Source: Verrucomicrobiaceae bacterium
Lineage (GTDB): Bacteria; Verrucomicrobiota; Verrucomicrobiia; Verrucomicrobiales; Verrucomicrobiaceae
Length of the DNA stretch: 64,000 bases
NCBI GenBank assembly: GCA_016713035.1
Contig: JADJPW010000003.1
Location: 1 to 64,000, forward strand
Reading direction: 5' to 3'
Both the position numbers and the translations under genes were made by a program. Positions 17,906 through 26,784 of this stretch are shown piece by piece (position 1 is the stretch's first letter; every line of letters starts with the position of its first letter). Under the pieces are notes generated by a model. The model saw only the letters and a list, made by a program, of their open reading frames with translations. It did no database searches and had not been told where the DNA came from.

Positions 17906-18983
17906 ATGAAGACTGCTCTGTTCGCCCTTTTGTCGGCGTTTGGCTTCTGCCCACTTTTGCGGGCAGAGACTGCGGCGATGAAGACTGAGTTCATTTACGA
18001 TACGGGGCCGTATCCGCAGATCCATGCGACTACGCTAGCGGAGACTCCATCCGGTCTCGTCGCCGCGTGGTTCGGTGGCACGCATGAGAAGAACCCAGAC
18101 GTCTGCATCTGGGTATCTCGCCTCATCGACGGGAAATGGACGCCCAGCGCAGAGACGGCCAATGGAGTACAGCCCGATGGCACACGCTATCCCACCTGGA
18201 ATCCGGTGCTTTTTCAGCCGAAAAGCGGTCCACTCATGCTCTTCTATAAAGTGGGCCCCAATCCCGAGCAGTGGTGGGGCGAGCTCAAGACGAGCACGAA
18301 TGGTGGCCAAAGCTGGTCTGCAGCGCGGAGATTGCCCGAAGGCATTCTCGGGCCGATCAAGAACAAGCCCATGCAGCTCGCCAATGGCGATATTTTATGC
18401 CCTACGAGCAATGAAACGCACGAGAAGCCCAGCAAGTGGGCCGTGCATTTCGAGCGCAGCAGCGATCTAGGTGCGACCTGGCAGAAAACCCCTCCGGTAA
18501 ATGATGGCGTGGCGATTCAGGCGATCCAGCCGAGCATTCTCTCTCTGGGTGGGGATAAACTGCTCGCTCTGGGACGCAGCCGAATGAATCGTGTGTTTGA
18601 AGTGCGCAGTGAGGATGCTGGGAAGACATGGGGACCGATGACACTGGGCACACTCCCGAATAATAATAGCGGCACGGATGCCGTCACGCTGGCCGATGGC
18701 AGCCATTTGATCGTGTACAATCACATCGGTGGCACTCCCGGCAAGTGGGGCGGCAAGCGCCCCTCTGAACCTCGCAGCAAGCAAGGATGGCACGACCTGG
18801 AGTGCGGCGCTGGTGCTGGAGAGCGATCCCGGCGAATACAGCTATCCAGCGATCATCCAGACCCGCGATGGGCTCGTACACATCACCTATACCTGGAAAC
18901 GCCAAAAGGTGCGCCATGTGGTGATCGATCCTGCGAAACTCAAGCTCCAACCCATCGTGGATGGACAATGGCCCACAGCATGA
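17906..18983 (+). CDS. Secreted exo-sialidase family protein (one frame break)
   Basis: About 358 residues with a signal peptide (MKTALFALLSAFGFCP) and a BNR-type sialidase fold. Asp-box-like turns are visible (STNGGQSWS, SEDAGKTWG, SKDGTTWS), with the family blocks AAWFGG and YPTWNPVLF. The frame shifts at a C run near 18763. Removing one C joins the upstream GGKRP to LNLAASKDG and carries the protein to the stop at 18983 without gaps. Uncorrected, the frame would run into ygfZ and create a false fusion. Such enzymes release sialic acids or related sugars from glycans. Confidence 0.8.
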
Positions 18984-19759
18984 CACGCGAGCTCTACGAA
19001 CAAATCATGGCGCAAGGGGCTGCGGTGAACCTCAGCACGCGTGCGAAGTGGCGGCTGACTGGCGCAGACCGTGTGCGCTACCTCAATGGGCAAGTGACCC
19101 AAGATGTCCGCCGTGCTAGCACGACGAACACGCTCTACGCCTGCGTGACGGATGTGAAGGGCCGCATGTGCGGCGATGTCTTCATCCATGCGGGGGAGGA
19201 GGCACTCCTCATCGACGCAGAGGCCACTTTACGTGAGTCACTAGGCATGCGCCTTGAGCGCTACATCGTCGCCGATGATGCCGAGCTCACGGATGTGACG
19301 AACCCATGGCAGCTCTGGCATGTTTTCGGGCCAGATTTGCCTCCAGGTATCCGCTCCATGCGCTTTGGCATCACTGGGGTGGATCTGTGGCTGCCGGCTG
19401 ACGCGGCGTATGTTCCGCGCCACATCGAGCTAAGCGATGCGGATGCCGAAAGTCTGCGCATTTTGCAAAAAGTGCCTCGCTGGGGCCATGAGCTGACGAA
19501 TGAGACTTTTCCGCCAGAGGCGGGATTAGAGTCTCGTGCGATGGATTTCGCCAAAGGGTGCTACATCGGCCAGGAAGTGCTCTCACGCATCAAAACGACC
19601 GGGAAGATGCCGCGCACGATGGTCTCGTTTGAGAGTGAGACTGCTCTTTTGGTAGGTGATGCCTACGAAACGGGAAAAGTGACCAGTGTGACGATACACC
19701 CACTCAGCGGCAAAAGCGTCGGGCTAGCGATGGTGCGACCGAGCAGGATGATGGAATAG
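18980..19759 (+). CDS. ygfZ: Folate-binding protein YgfZ (GcvT-like)
   Basis: A 259-residue tetrahydrofolate-binding protein that helps maintain iron-sulfur enzymes. The diagnostic motif KGCYIGQE is present near residue 185, followed by RIKTTGK. The start at 18980 overlaps the sialidase stop as ATGA; an alternative ATG lies four codons upstream at 18968. The N-terminal GcvT-like domain (AKWRLTGADRVRYLNGQVTQDV) is intact. The coupling to a sialidase gene looks accidental, from genome compaction. Confidence 0.9.
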   Translation: MTRELYEQIMAQGAAVNLSTRAKWRLTGADRVRYLNGQVTQDVRRASTTNTLYACVTDVKGRMCGDVFIHAGEEALLIDAEATLRESLGMRLERYIVADDAELTDVTNPWQLWHVFGPDLPPGIRSMRFGITGVDLWLPADAAYVPRHIELSDADAESLRILQKVPRWGHELTNETFPPEAGLESRAMDFAKGCYIGQEVLSRIKTTGKMPRTMVSFESETALLVGDAYETGKVTSVTIHPLSGKSVGLAMVRPSRMME

Positions 19760-19768
19760 ACTACGGAC

Positions 19769-20473
19769 TCACGCATCGACGTTCTTCGCCGTCCTTTCAC
19801 CAAAGATGGCACTACCGACGCGGACGATGGTGGCTCCCTCCTGGATGGCGACATCAAAATCATGGCTCATGCCCATGCTGAGGCCAGGCAGCGGAGCTCC
19901 ACCGCTTTTTTCCAGCTCATCACGCAGTCTGCGTAGCTGGACAAAGTAGGGGCGTGTTTTCTCTGCGACGGGATCAAAGGGCGGGATGCACATGAGGCCC
20001 TGGATGTGCAGGCGATCGAGTTCATAGAGTGCATCGAGTCCACCACTCCGCAGCTCAGAGGGCTTGAAGCCGTGCTTCGTGCTCTCGGCGGCCAAATTCA
20101 CCTCCAGATAGACTTTGGGGAAGAGCGCTAGCTCCGCACCGATGCGCTGGATGTCGCGAGCGAGGTCCAGTGAATCCACGCTGTGGATGGTATCCACGAG
20201 GGGCAGCACTTTGCGCACTTTGTTCGACTGCAAATGGCCGATGAGATGCCAGCGCAGCCGCGAGGGTAGCTCAGGTGCCTTGGCGAGGATTTCCTGCACT
20301 TTATTCTCACCAAAGAGGATCTGCCCTGCCTCCGCAGCCTCGCGGATGGCGCTAGCAGGAAAGGTTTTCGATACGGCGAGCAGATCCACACTCCCAGGCA
20401 CACGACCTGCCTGTGCGCAGGCGGAAGCTAATCGTTCGCGGATGGTTTGGAGTCGTGCGGATATATCGCTCAT
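19769..20473 (-). CDS. yggS: YggS/PLPBP family pyridoxal phosphate-binding protein
   Basis: A 234-residue TIM-barrel protein of the PLP homeostasis family. The PLP lysine lies in LLAVSKTFPAS; family blocks GENKVQE, WHLIGHLQSNK and GLSMGMSHDF plus the C-terminal VRVGSAIFG are present. The ATG at 20473 (MSDISARLQ) matches the usual N-terminus; the frame extends further upstream without support. It converges with ygfZ, with 9 bp between the stops. It buffers PLP and influences amino-acid pools. Confidence 0.93.
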   Translation of the reverse strand: MSDISARLQTIRERLASACAQAGRVPGSVDLLAVSKTFPASAIREAAEAGQILFGENKVQEILAKAPELPSRLRWHLIGHLQSNKVRKVLPLVDTIHSVDSLDLARDIQRIGAELALFPKVYLEVNLAAESTKHGFKPSELRSGGLDALYELDRLHIQGLMCIPPFDPVAEKTRPYFVQLRRLRDELEKSGGAPLPGLSMGMSHDFDVAIQEGATIVRVGSAIFGERTAKNVDA

Positions 20474-20546
20474 GAAGGAGAAATCGGATAAGCAGCACGC
20501 TACGCAACGTATTTTGTGCCACCTCATCCCTCATTCACCTCACACC

Positions 20547-21863
20547 ATGCAATCACGCCGTCATTTCATCCGCCAATCTGCAGCCACACTTTTCGCCGCC
20601 CCGTGGGTCACTACGGGCATGATGGCCGCTTCGCCGAATGGGAAGCTGCGCCATGCAGCCTTTGGAGCAGCGGGTATGTCGATGTCTGATATGAGTGCGA
20701 TGTCACAGCATCCGATGTGGGAGCTGGTGGCCGTATGTGATGTGGACACGCGGAAATTCCCCGGTGCCTTGAAGAAATGGCCAAACGCAAAGACCTACCA
20801 GGACTGGCGAGAGCTTTTGGAAAAAGAAGCGGGCAATATCGATAGCGTAAACGTCTCCACGCCAGATCACATGCATGGCAGCATCGGCATCGCGGCCATC
20901 GCAAAGGGGAAACACGTCTATGGGCAGAAGCCGCTCGCTCATAATCTGTGGGAGTGCCGCCAGATGGTGGAGCGTGCCCGTACAAAGGGCGTGATGACCC
21001 AAATGGGCATCCAGGTCTCCTCCGACTCATCCGAGCGCTATGCGGTGGAGCTCATCCAAATGGGCCTCATCGGCAAAGTGAAGGAGGTCCACACTTTCTC
21101 GAACAAGAAATGGGGTGATATGGAGCCACGTCCCACGAAGAGCGATCCTATCCCAGAGGGCTTCGATTGGAACAATTGGCTGGGCGTCGCCTCGGAGCGT
21201 GGCTATATCGAAGGTTACGATCACCCTGCAAACTGGCGCAAGCGCCGTGACTTCGGCACGGGCACACTTGGCGATATGGGCTGTCACATGTTCAGCGGCT
21301 GGTTCCGTGCTCTGGATCTGGCTGCGCCCACGGGTGTCGTCTCACGCGGTCCCGCACCGAACAAGGACAACTGGGCGATCAACGCTATCGTCGAGTATTC
21401 CTACAAAGGCACCAAATTCACCGCTGGCGATAGCATTAAAGTGACCTGGACAGATGGCGATGCCCGTCCACCAGCCGAGGTCATGGCGCTGACTGGCGAT
21501 GCGGCGAAATTTCCCGGTCAGGGAAGCATTTACCTCGGCACGGAAGGCGTTCTGCTGCATCCACACGGCTCCACGCCGCGTCTTTTCCCTGCGGATAAAT
21601 TTAAAGGCATCAAGTATCCGAAACTCGAACCACGGAATCACTGGTTCGACTTCATCGACTGCTGCCTGAAGGGTGATAAGAAGCCCAGCGCAAACTTCGA
21701 CTACGCAGGCCCGCTCACGGAGGCCGTGCTTCTCGGCTGCCTAGCCAGCGCCTTCCCTGGTGAAAATCTCATCTGGGATGCCCCGGCGCTAAAAATCCCG
21801 AACAACGAGCTGGCGGATAAAATGGTCCGCCGCGACTACCGCAAAGGCTGGGAGATTGTGTGA
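20547..21863 (+). CDS. Tat-exported Gfo/Idh/MocA family oxidoreductase
   Basis: A 438-residue NAD(P)-dependent oxidoreductase of the Gfo/Idh/MocA family. It begins with a twin-arginine signal (SRRHFIRQSAATLF), so it is folded and loaded with cofactor in the cytoplasm before export. The ATG at 20547 is fixed by this signal. The Rossmann part carries the family blocks VNVSTPDHMHG and GKHVYGQKPLAHN, with the catalytic-type lysine in EKP-like position (here QKP), and the C-terminal half carries GTLGDMGCHM. Exported members are numerous in Verrucomicrobia and Planctomycetes and act on sugars or inositols; the substrate here is unknown. Confidence 0.9.
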   Translation: MQSRRHFIRQSAATLFAAPWVTTGMMAASPNGKLRHAAFGAAGMSMSDMSAMSQHPMWELVAVCDVDTRKFPGALKKWPNAKTYQDWRELLEKEAGNIDSVNVSTPDHMHGSIGIAAIAKGKHVYGQKPLAHNLWECRQMVERARTKGVMTQMGIQVSSDSSERYAVELIQMGLIGKVKEVHTFSNKKWGDMEPRPTKSDPIPEGFDWNNWLGVASERGYIEGYDHPANWRKRRDFGTGTLGDMGCHMFSGWFRALDLAAPTGVVSRGPAPNKDNWAINAIVEYSYKGTKFTAGDSIKVTWTDGDARPPAEVMALTGDAAKFPGQGSIYLGTEGVLLHPHGSTPRLFPADKFKGIKYPKLEPRNHWFDFIDCCLKGDKKPSANFDYAGPLTEAVLLGCLASAFPGENLIWDAPALKIPNNELADKMVRRDYRKGWEIV

Positions 21864-22140
21864 GGCGGCTACCCTTGCTTTAAAGCGGACGAGAACTCCT
21901 CCAGCGTTTTGCTTCGCAAATCGCTGGGATTGAGTTTGTAGGCAAAACGATGTCTGTGGTCTTTCGAGCCTTTCGGTCATCGCGTCAGAGAGCTGTGAAA
22001 AGCTCTCATCCAAGATGTCGATGAGCGAATCCACACGACCAACCGTTTCACCAGCGAGACGACTTTGTAGCGGGAGATTTGATCATAAGTTCTCTCCGCG
22101 TTACTACCATTCTGTCGCGCTGTTGCGCGATGTTGCCATT

Positions 22141-23022
22141 TTACCCGATGATCCCCAGCTTGCGAAGCGTGGCGGCGAGTTCGTCCACTTTAGGCTGCTC
22201 CATGCCAGTCATAGGGAGGCGCAGTTCTCCACTGCAATGTCCTGCGAGGGCCATGGCGGTTTTGATCGGGATGGGATTGGTGCTGAGTTTCAGGAAAGCG
22301 GCCAGCAGTGGGTAATAGCGGTGATGCAGGGCCTGAGCAGAGGCGTAATCGCCTTTTAGCGCATGCTGCACCATCTGGCTGATGGGGCCTGGAATGATGT
22401 TCGAGGCGACGCTCACGACGCCGACGGCACCCACGGCCATAAAGGGCAGTGTGAGACTGTCATCACCACTGAGGATCTCAAAGCTGGCGGGCAGCACCTG
22501 CTTCATCTGGTTCACACGCTCTGGATTGCCGCCAGCTTCTTTGATGGCGCAGATGTTCGGGCAATTTTCCGCGAGGCGCACTAGCACATCGAGCCCGATC
22601 TCGATGCCGCAACGCCCAGGGATGCTGTAAAGCATGATGGGCAGCTTGGTGGACTCTGCGACGGCTTTGAAATGCTGGTATAGGCCCTCTGGGGTGGGTT
22701 TGTTGTAGTAGGGAGCGACCTGGAGGATGGCAGTGGCTCCGGCTTTTTCGGCCTCTTGAGTGAGCTCGACGGCTTCGCGAGTGGAATTCGATCCGGTGCC
22801 GGCCATGACGACGCCACGCCCCTTCGCATACTCGACGGCGAGCTGGATGACGCGCTCGTGCTCATCGTAGTCGAGAGTGGGCGACTCGCCAGTGGTGCCA
22901 CATGGCACGATGCCGGTCACGCCACCGTCAAATTGCAGATCGACGATGCGTTTGAGCGCGACTTCATCGAGCTGGCCGTTTTTGAAAGGGGTGACAATGG
23001 CGGTGTGAGTTCCGGCGAACAT
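22141..23022 (-). CDS. dapA: 4-hydroxy-tetrahydrodipicolinate synthase
   Basis: A 293-residue class I aldolase that condenses pyruvate with aspartate semialdehyde, the first step specific to lysine/meso-diaminopimelate synthesis. Visible are CGTTGESPTL near residue 41, the catalytic tyrosine in APYYNKP, and the Schiff-base lysine in CAIKEAGGN. Length and start are those of the family. It is the last gene of a minus-strand run with dapF, from which it is separated by the four-helix-bundle cassette. About 270 bp downstream (21864-22140) shows nothing. Confidence 0.95.
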   Translation of the reverse strand: MFAGTHTAIVTPFKNGQLDEVALKRIVDLQFDGGVTGIVPCGTTGESPTLDYDEHERVIQLAVEYAKGRGVVMAGTGSNSTREAVELTQEAEKAGATAILQVAPYYNKPTPEGLYQHFKAVAESTKLPIMLYSIPGRCGIEIGLDVLVRLAENCPNICAIKEAGGNPERVNQMKQVLPASFEILSGDDSLTLPFMAVGAVGVVSVASNIIPGPISQMVQHALKGDYASAQALHHRYYPLLAAFLKLSTNPIPIKTAMALAGHCSGELRLPMTGMEQPKVDELAATLRKLGIIG

Positions 23023-23056
23023 GGAGGGGCGGTGGGTGGTTGGAGTGTCTTTGGGA

Positions 23057-23094
23057 CTGAAAATTGAGAATTGGAAACTGAAAACTGAAAATTG
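23057..23094 (+). repeat. Heptad array, left arm of the four-helix-bundle cassette
   Basis: Five consecutive 7-mers in perfect register, CTGAAAA, TTGAGAA, TTGGAAA, CTGAAAA, CTGAAAA, then TTG. It is the inverted counterpart of the array at 23515-23552, on the other side of the four-helix-bundle gene. Confidence 0.85.
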
Positions 23095-23115
23095 TATCGG
23101 CGGATGGTGCGGCGA

Positions 23116-23511
23116 TTAGCGGACTTTTCGAGCTGGAGCGTTTGATTTGGCGGTGACGATGGAGGCACCGATGATGTTCATGAGCTCGCTGCATTCGTCG
23201 ATGAGCGGACTTAGCCTACTTTTCTTCATCGTGCCGGTTTTGGAAGTGAGTTTCAGCCAGATGCGCGTTTCACGCAGTTCCTTCAAAACAATGCCCAGCT
23301 TGTGAGTGAAGTCATTTCGGCTCTCGGCGGCGCAGGCTTCCGCATAATTCGGCGCAGGTGACGTGCCGCAGCGAATCAGTTGCCCAGAAATATGCCGCCC
23401 TGTCTTGGTATCCGGCAACGACTCCACCAAAACACAGATTCGGGCAGCGAACTCCAAAAACCGCTCTTCCATGGCTTCCGCAAGTACCAGCGATGACTTC
23501 GTCGCACTCAT
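23116..23511 (-). CDS. Four-helix-bundle protein (23S rRNA IVS-protein family)
   Basis: A 131-residue, all-helical, basic protein of the four-helix-bundle family first known from intervening sequences in 23S rRNA genes. Typical blocks are FAARICVLVESLP, SGQLIRCGTSPAPNYAEACAAES, DFTHKLGIVLKELRETRIWLKL, and a final SELMNIIGASIVT. The ATG at 23511 is chosen; a TTG at 23517 lies at the array edge. The fold is shared with bAvd, an accessory protein of diversity-generating retroelements, and members are thought to bind nucleic acid. It separates dapF from dapA and is enclosed by inverted heptad arrays, which suggests an inserted cassette rather than a lysine gene. Confidence 0.88.
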   Translation of the reverse strand: MSATKSSLVLAEAMEERFLEFAARICVLVESLPDTKTGRHISGQLIRCGTSPAPNYAEACAAESRNDFTHKLGIVLKELRETRIWLKLTSKTGTMKKSRLSPLIDECSELMNIIGASIVTAKSNAPARKVR

Positions 23512-23514
23512 AAA

Positions 23515-23552
23515 CAATTTTCAGTTTTCAGTTCTCATTTTCCAATTTTCAG
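23515..23552 (-). repeat. Heptad array, right arm of the four-helix-bundle cassette
   Basis: Read on the minus strand: CTGAAAA, TTGGAAA, ATGAGAA, CTGAAAA, CTGAAAA, TTG. It has the same number of heptads, the same register and the same terminal TTG as the left arm, in inverted orientation, and ends 3 bp before the gene's ATG. Confidence 0.85.
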
Positions 23553-23569
23553 TACTCGAGAACTCTCGA

Positions 23570-24382
23570 TCAAATCGAGACGCTCCCTCTAAAAACAAAG
23601 TCTGCCGGGCCAAACAGCGTCACATTGGTGTATTCACCCTTCGCGGTCTCCTCAAAGCCGACTTTGAGCGTATCGCCGCCTTTGACCAGCACGCTCACGG
23701 GGCTCGGGGCACCGGTGAGTTCATGATGAATCAGTGCACAGGCGACCATTCCGGTGCCGCAGGCCAGCGTCTCGTCCTCGACTCCGCGCTCGTAGGTGCG
23801 GATGGCGATGCTGCCTGGGGCGAGCACTTTGGCGAAGTTCGCATTGGTGCCTTTGGGTTTAAAAGCCTCATGATAGCGCAGACTGGCACCCCATTCACGC
23901 ACAGGGACGGTGGTAAGATCCTCGACCATCACGACGGCATGCGGCACGCCAGTATTGACACTATGCACGATGAGCTGCTGATCGGCGACGGGCAGGCTCT
24001 GAGCCAGTTTCAGGCTGTGCGGGGCACTCATGTTGATACGAACCTGATCAGCCTCGAATTCGGCGCTGATCATGCCAGCGAGCGTCTCAAACTGGATTTT
24101 GACGAGCTTGTCGCCGTGTAGGTGGTTCACAAAACGACCAAAGCAGCGGGCACCGTTACCGCACATTTCGGCCTCGCCGCCATCGGCGTTGTAGTAGCGC
24201 ATTTTAAAGTCGCCGCCGCTGGTGGCAGGCTCTACACAGAGCAGTCCGTCTGCGCCGATACCACGGTGGCGGTCACAGAGCTTTTCGATTTGGTCTTTCG
24301 TGAGTGAGAGGCTCAGGTCACGATTGTCGAGCATGACGAAGTCATTGCCCGCGCCGTTCATTTTGGTGAAGTGGAGGGTCAT
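23570..24382 (-). CDS. dapF: Diaminopimelate epimerase
   Basis: A 270-residue cofactor-independent racemase converting LL- to meso-diaminopimelate for peptidoglycan and lysine. The two catalytic cysteines lie in MCGNGARC and LACGTGM, and the N-terminal block KMNGAGNDFVM is intact. The start ATG at 24382 is unambiguous. It lies upstream of dapA on the same strand, with the 496-bp heptad/four-helix cassette between them; transcription of dapA may therefore pass through the cassette. Confidence 0.95.
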   Translation of the reverse strand: MTLHFTKMNGAGNDFVMLDNRDLSLSLTKDQIEKLCDRHRGIGADGLLCVEPATSGGDFKMRYYNADGGEAEMCGNGARCFGRFVNHLHGDKLVKIQFETLAGMISAEFEADQVRINMSAPHSLKLAQSLPVADQQLIVHSVNTGVPHAVVMVEDLTTVPVREWGASLRYHEAFKPKGTNANFAKVLAPGSIAIRTYERGVEDETLACGTGMVACALIHHELTGAPSPVSVLVKGGDTLKVGFEETAKGEYTNVTLFGPADFVFRGSVSI

Positions 24383-24533
24383 GGAAAGGGGCCGGAGTGA
24401 AGAGCGGTGAAGTGTCTGGTCAAGAAGCAGCCCAGGGCATTACAAAGCCCTGGAATGGCTCGATGAACTTCTTTGGAGATACAGTCTTTGCGGGTCAAAT
24501 AAGCGAGCGGTGGGCAATCAGAACTCCACAGCC

Positions 24534-25448
24534 TCAAACATTCTTCGCAAGTAGGGCTTTGGCCGCTTTTTCGATTTTTGGGAGGAGTTTGGCCGGTAGC
24601 TCGGTGAGCAGTGGGAGCACGGGGCCTGTTTCTGCCACGCCAGAGAGCTCCACGGCATGATGCAGCACGAGGATCGGGCTATGGGCATTGCGCAGGTCTT
24701 CTAGAGCGGTGAATTCCTTGCGGATCCCCTCGGCAGTGGCCCAGTCTTTGGCCAGGATGGCTTTGAGCATCGCGGTGGAACGCTTGGGGGCTACGCATAC
24801 ACAGCCCGCAGTAAAGCCAGCGACGCCAAAGTCACGCATGTGGGTGATGGCGGGCTGTTCACCGATGCCACTGACGATGAGGCGTGGATCGACGATTTTG
24901 ACCAGTTTTTTTAGCCATGGGTCCTTCTTCGGGTCCTCGACCACGATGGCGTATTTAATCCAGGAGATGAGCCCATCATTGACGAGCTCTGCCGCGATCT
25001 CCGGTGTGACATAGTTGGGGTCTTTAATGTAGAGCACGGCAGGGATGCCTGATTTTTCGACAAAGTGACGAACCGCCGTAGCGACACCCGCTGGCTTCGA
25101 TGGGAAGAGCGTAGGCAGCAGCATGGCGGTAGGAAAGGCGTGCTCACGCAGGATACGAGCCTGGTCCATCGCGGTGCCATACATGGGGCCCACAGAGGGC
25201 ACGACCCACATGTCATCTGGCGCGATATCCACGAGCATCTTTAGCAGCACCGCATACTCGCTGACGGAGATGTTGTAGAGGTTCGCATTGCCACCATAAA
25301 GCAAGGTACGGATACCGCCTTGGTGCATGTGGCGGATGAGTTTGTTATTCCGTGCTTTGCTGAGGCTGAGGTCGCGGTTCCGGCACAGGGGCGGCACGGC
25401 GATGACGGAGGATTGCAGATCAGCGAAGGTGGCGGGGGTGGTTTTCAT
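24534..25448 (-). CDS. DapA/NAL-superfamily aldolase-like protein
   Basis: A 304-residue paralogue of the dihydrodipicolinate synthase/N-acetylneuraminate lyase superfamily. A TIM-barrel pattern is visible and a lysine in ISWIKYAIVVE sits where the Schiff-base lysine is expected, but the CGTTGE motif of true DapA is absent (YGGNANLYN instead). It is probably an aldolase or dehydratase for another keto acid. The ATG at 25448 (MKTTPATF) gives the natural N-terminus; the frame extends 13 codons further upstream. It lies upstream of dapF by about 150 bp. Confidence 0.82.
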   Translation of the reverse strand: MKTTPATFADLQSSVIAVPPLCRNRDLSLSKARNNKLIRHMHQGGIRTLLYGGNANLYNISVSEYAVLLKMLVDIAPDDMWVVPSVGPMYGTAMDQARILREHAFPTAMLLPTLFPSKPAGVATAVRHFVEKSGIPAVLYIKDPNYVTPEIAAELVNDGLISWIKYAIVVEDPKKDPWLKKLVKIVDPRLIVSGIGEQPAITHMRDFGVAGFTAGCVCVAPKRSTAMLKAILAKDWATAEGIRKEFTALEDLRNAHSPILVLHHAVELSGVAETGPVLPLLTELPAKLLPKIEKAAKALLAKNV

Positions 25449-25691
25449 GCGGGCGTGTATCCTGAGACTGGGCAGCGTCCCGCGCAAGCCGGGAGAGTGT
25501 GGGGGAAGTGAATGAGAATGGGGGGGAGGAGCCCGAAAGAGGTCATTTCAGCTCCCTGAAATAACGGTTCAAAAAATGGGGAAAATCGCCTCGCATCTGG
25601 CACAGGGCTTGCTCCTATGGGCGCTCGCCAAAGCCTCAAGGGTGTCATTTCCACCCCTACAGCGAAGCACTTACCAACCACATCCTCAACC

Positions 25692-26708
25692 ATGGCCAAA
25701 TACAAACTCGAATACATCTGGTTGGACGGCTATCAGCCCGTCCGCAACCTCCGCAGCAAGACGCAGCTCAAGGACTTCGACAGCTTCCCGAAGCTCGAGC
25801 AACTGCCCGACTGGGGCTTTGACGGCTCCTCCACCCAGCAGGCTCCTGGCGGCTCCTCCGACTGCGTCCTCAAACCCGTAGCTGTTTACCCAGACAGCAC
25901 TCGCAACAATGGCGTCCTCGTCATGTGCGAAGTCTATAACGCCGACGGCACCCCACATGCCTCGAACGACCGTGCCACCATCCTCGACGACCCAGATGCC
26001 TGGTTCGGCTTCGAGCAAGAGTACTTCCTCTACCAAGATGGTCGCCCCCTCGGCTTCCCTGAGAATGGCTACCCTGCCCCACAAGGCCCTTATTACACAG
26101 GCGTCGGTTACAAAAACGTCGGTGACATTGCCCGTCAGATCGTCGAGGAGCACCTCGAAATCTGCCTCGCAGCAGGCATCAATCACGAAGGCATCAACGC
26201 AGAAGTGGCTAAAGGTCAGTGGGAATTCCAAATCTTCGGCAAAGGCTCCAAGACCTGCGCTGACCAAGTTTGGGTCGCTCGCTACATCCTCAACCGCCTT
26301 TGCGAAAAATACGCCATCGACGTAGAGTATCACTGCAAGCCCCTCGGTGCCACCGACTGGAACGGCTCCGGCATGCACTGCAACTTCTCTACCAAACACA
26401 TGCGTGAAGTCGGTGGTGAGCCCTACTTCCTCGCCCTCATGTCTGCCTTTGATAAATACAAAGAAGAACATATCGCCGTCTATGGTCCAGACAATCACAT
26501 GCGCCTCACTGGCCTGCATGAGACCCAGAGCATCGACAAGTTCTCCTGGGGCGTGGCCGACCGCGGTGCATCCATCCGCGTGCCACACAGCTTCAAGAAC
26601 AATGGCTGGAAAGGCTACCTGGAAGATCGCCGTCCGAACTCCCAGGGCAACCCTTACCAGATCGCGTCCCGCGTCCTCAAGACCATCGCGACCGTGCCCA
26701 CGAAGTAA
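25692..26708 (+). CDS. glnII: Glutamine synthetase type II
   Basis: A 338-residue glutamine synthetase of the compact type II (eukaryotic-like) form, making glutamine from glutamate and ammonia with ATP. Signature blocks are YIWLDGYQPVRNLRSKT, DWGFDGSST, FGFEQEYFL, AEVAKGQWEFQIF, NGSGMHCNFSTK and GVADRGASIRVP. It is much shorter than the 450-470 residues of type I. ATG at 25692 matches the family. It is monocistronic with its own terminator. Bacterial glnII is usually regulated by nitrogen supply rather than adenylylation; no such site is visible here. Confidence 0.95.
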   Translation: MAKYKLEYIWLDGYQPVRNLRSKTQLKDFDSFPKLEQLPDWGFDGSSTQQAPGGSSDCVLKPVAVYPDSTRNNGVLVMCEVYNADGTPHASNDRATILDDPDAWFGFEQEYFLYQDGRPLGFPENGYPAPQGPYYTGVGYKNVGDIARQIVEEHLEICLAAGINHEGINAEVAKGQWEFQIFGKGSKTCADQVWVARYILNRLCEKYAIDVEYHCKPLGATDWNGSGMHCNFSTKHMREVGGEPYFLALMSAFDKYKEEHIAVYGPDNHMRLTGLHETQSIDKFSWGVADRGASIRVPHSFKNNGWKGYLEDRRPNSQGNPYQIASRVLKTIATVPTK

Positions 26709-26733
26709 GACAAAAGCACTAAACGTCCACGAA

Positions 26734-26764
26734 AACGCCGCCTGGAGACAGGCGGCGTTTTTTG
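26734..26764 (+). terminator. Rho-independent terminator of glnII
   Basis: AACGCCGCC (26734-26742) pairs with GGCGGCGTT (26751-26759) around the loop TGGAGACA, followed by a T run, 25 bp after the glnII stop. Confidence 0.85.
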
Positions 26765-26784
26765 CGGAAAAACTTAAGAGCTCA

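Noticed and set aside
17906..19759. A single 617-codon sialidase-YgfZ fusion
   Set aside because: The middle 70 residues read as noise, while another frame continues the sialidase to 18983 and ygfZ has its own ATG overlapping that stop.
23116..23511. A diversity-generating retroelement around the four-helix-bundle gene
   Set aside because: The fold is shared with bAvd, but there is no reverse transcriptase or template repeat nearby.
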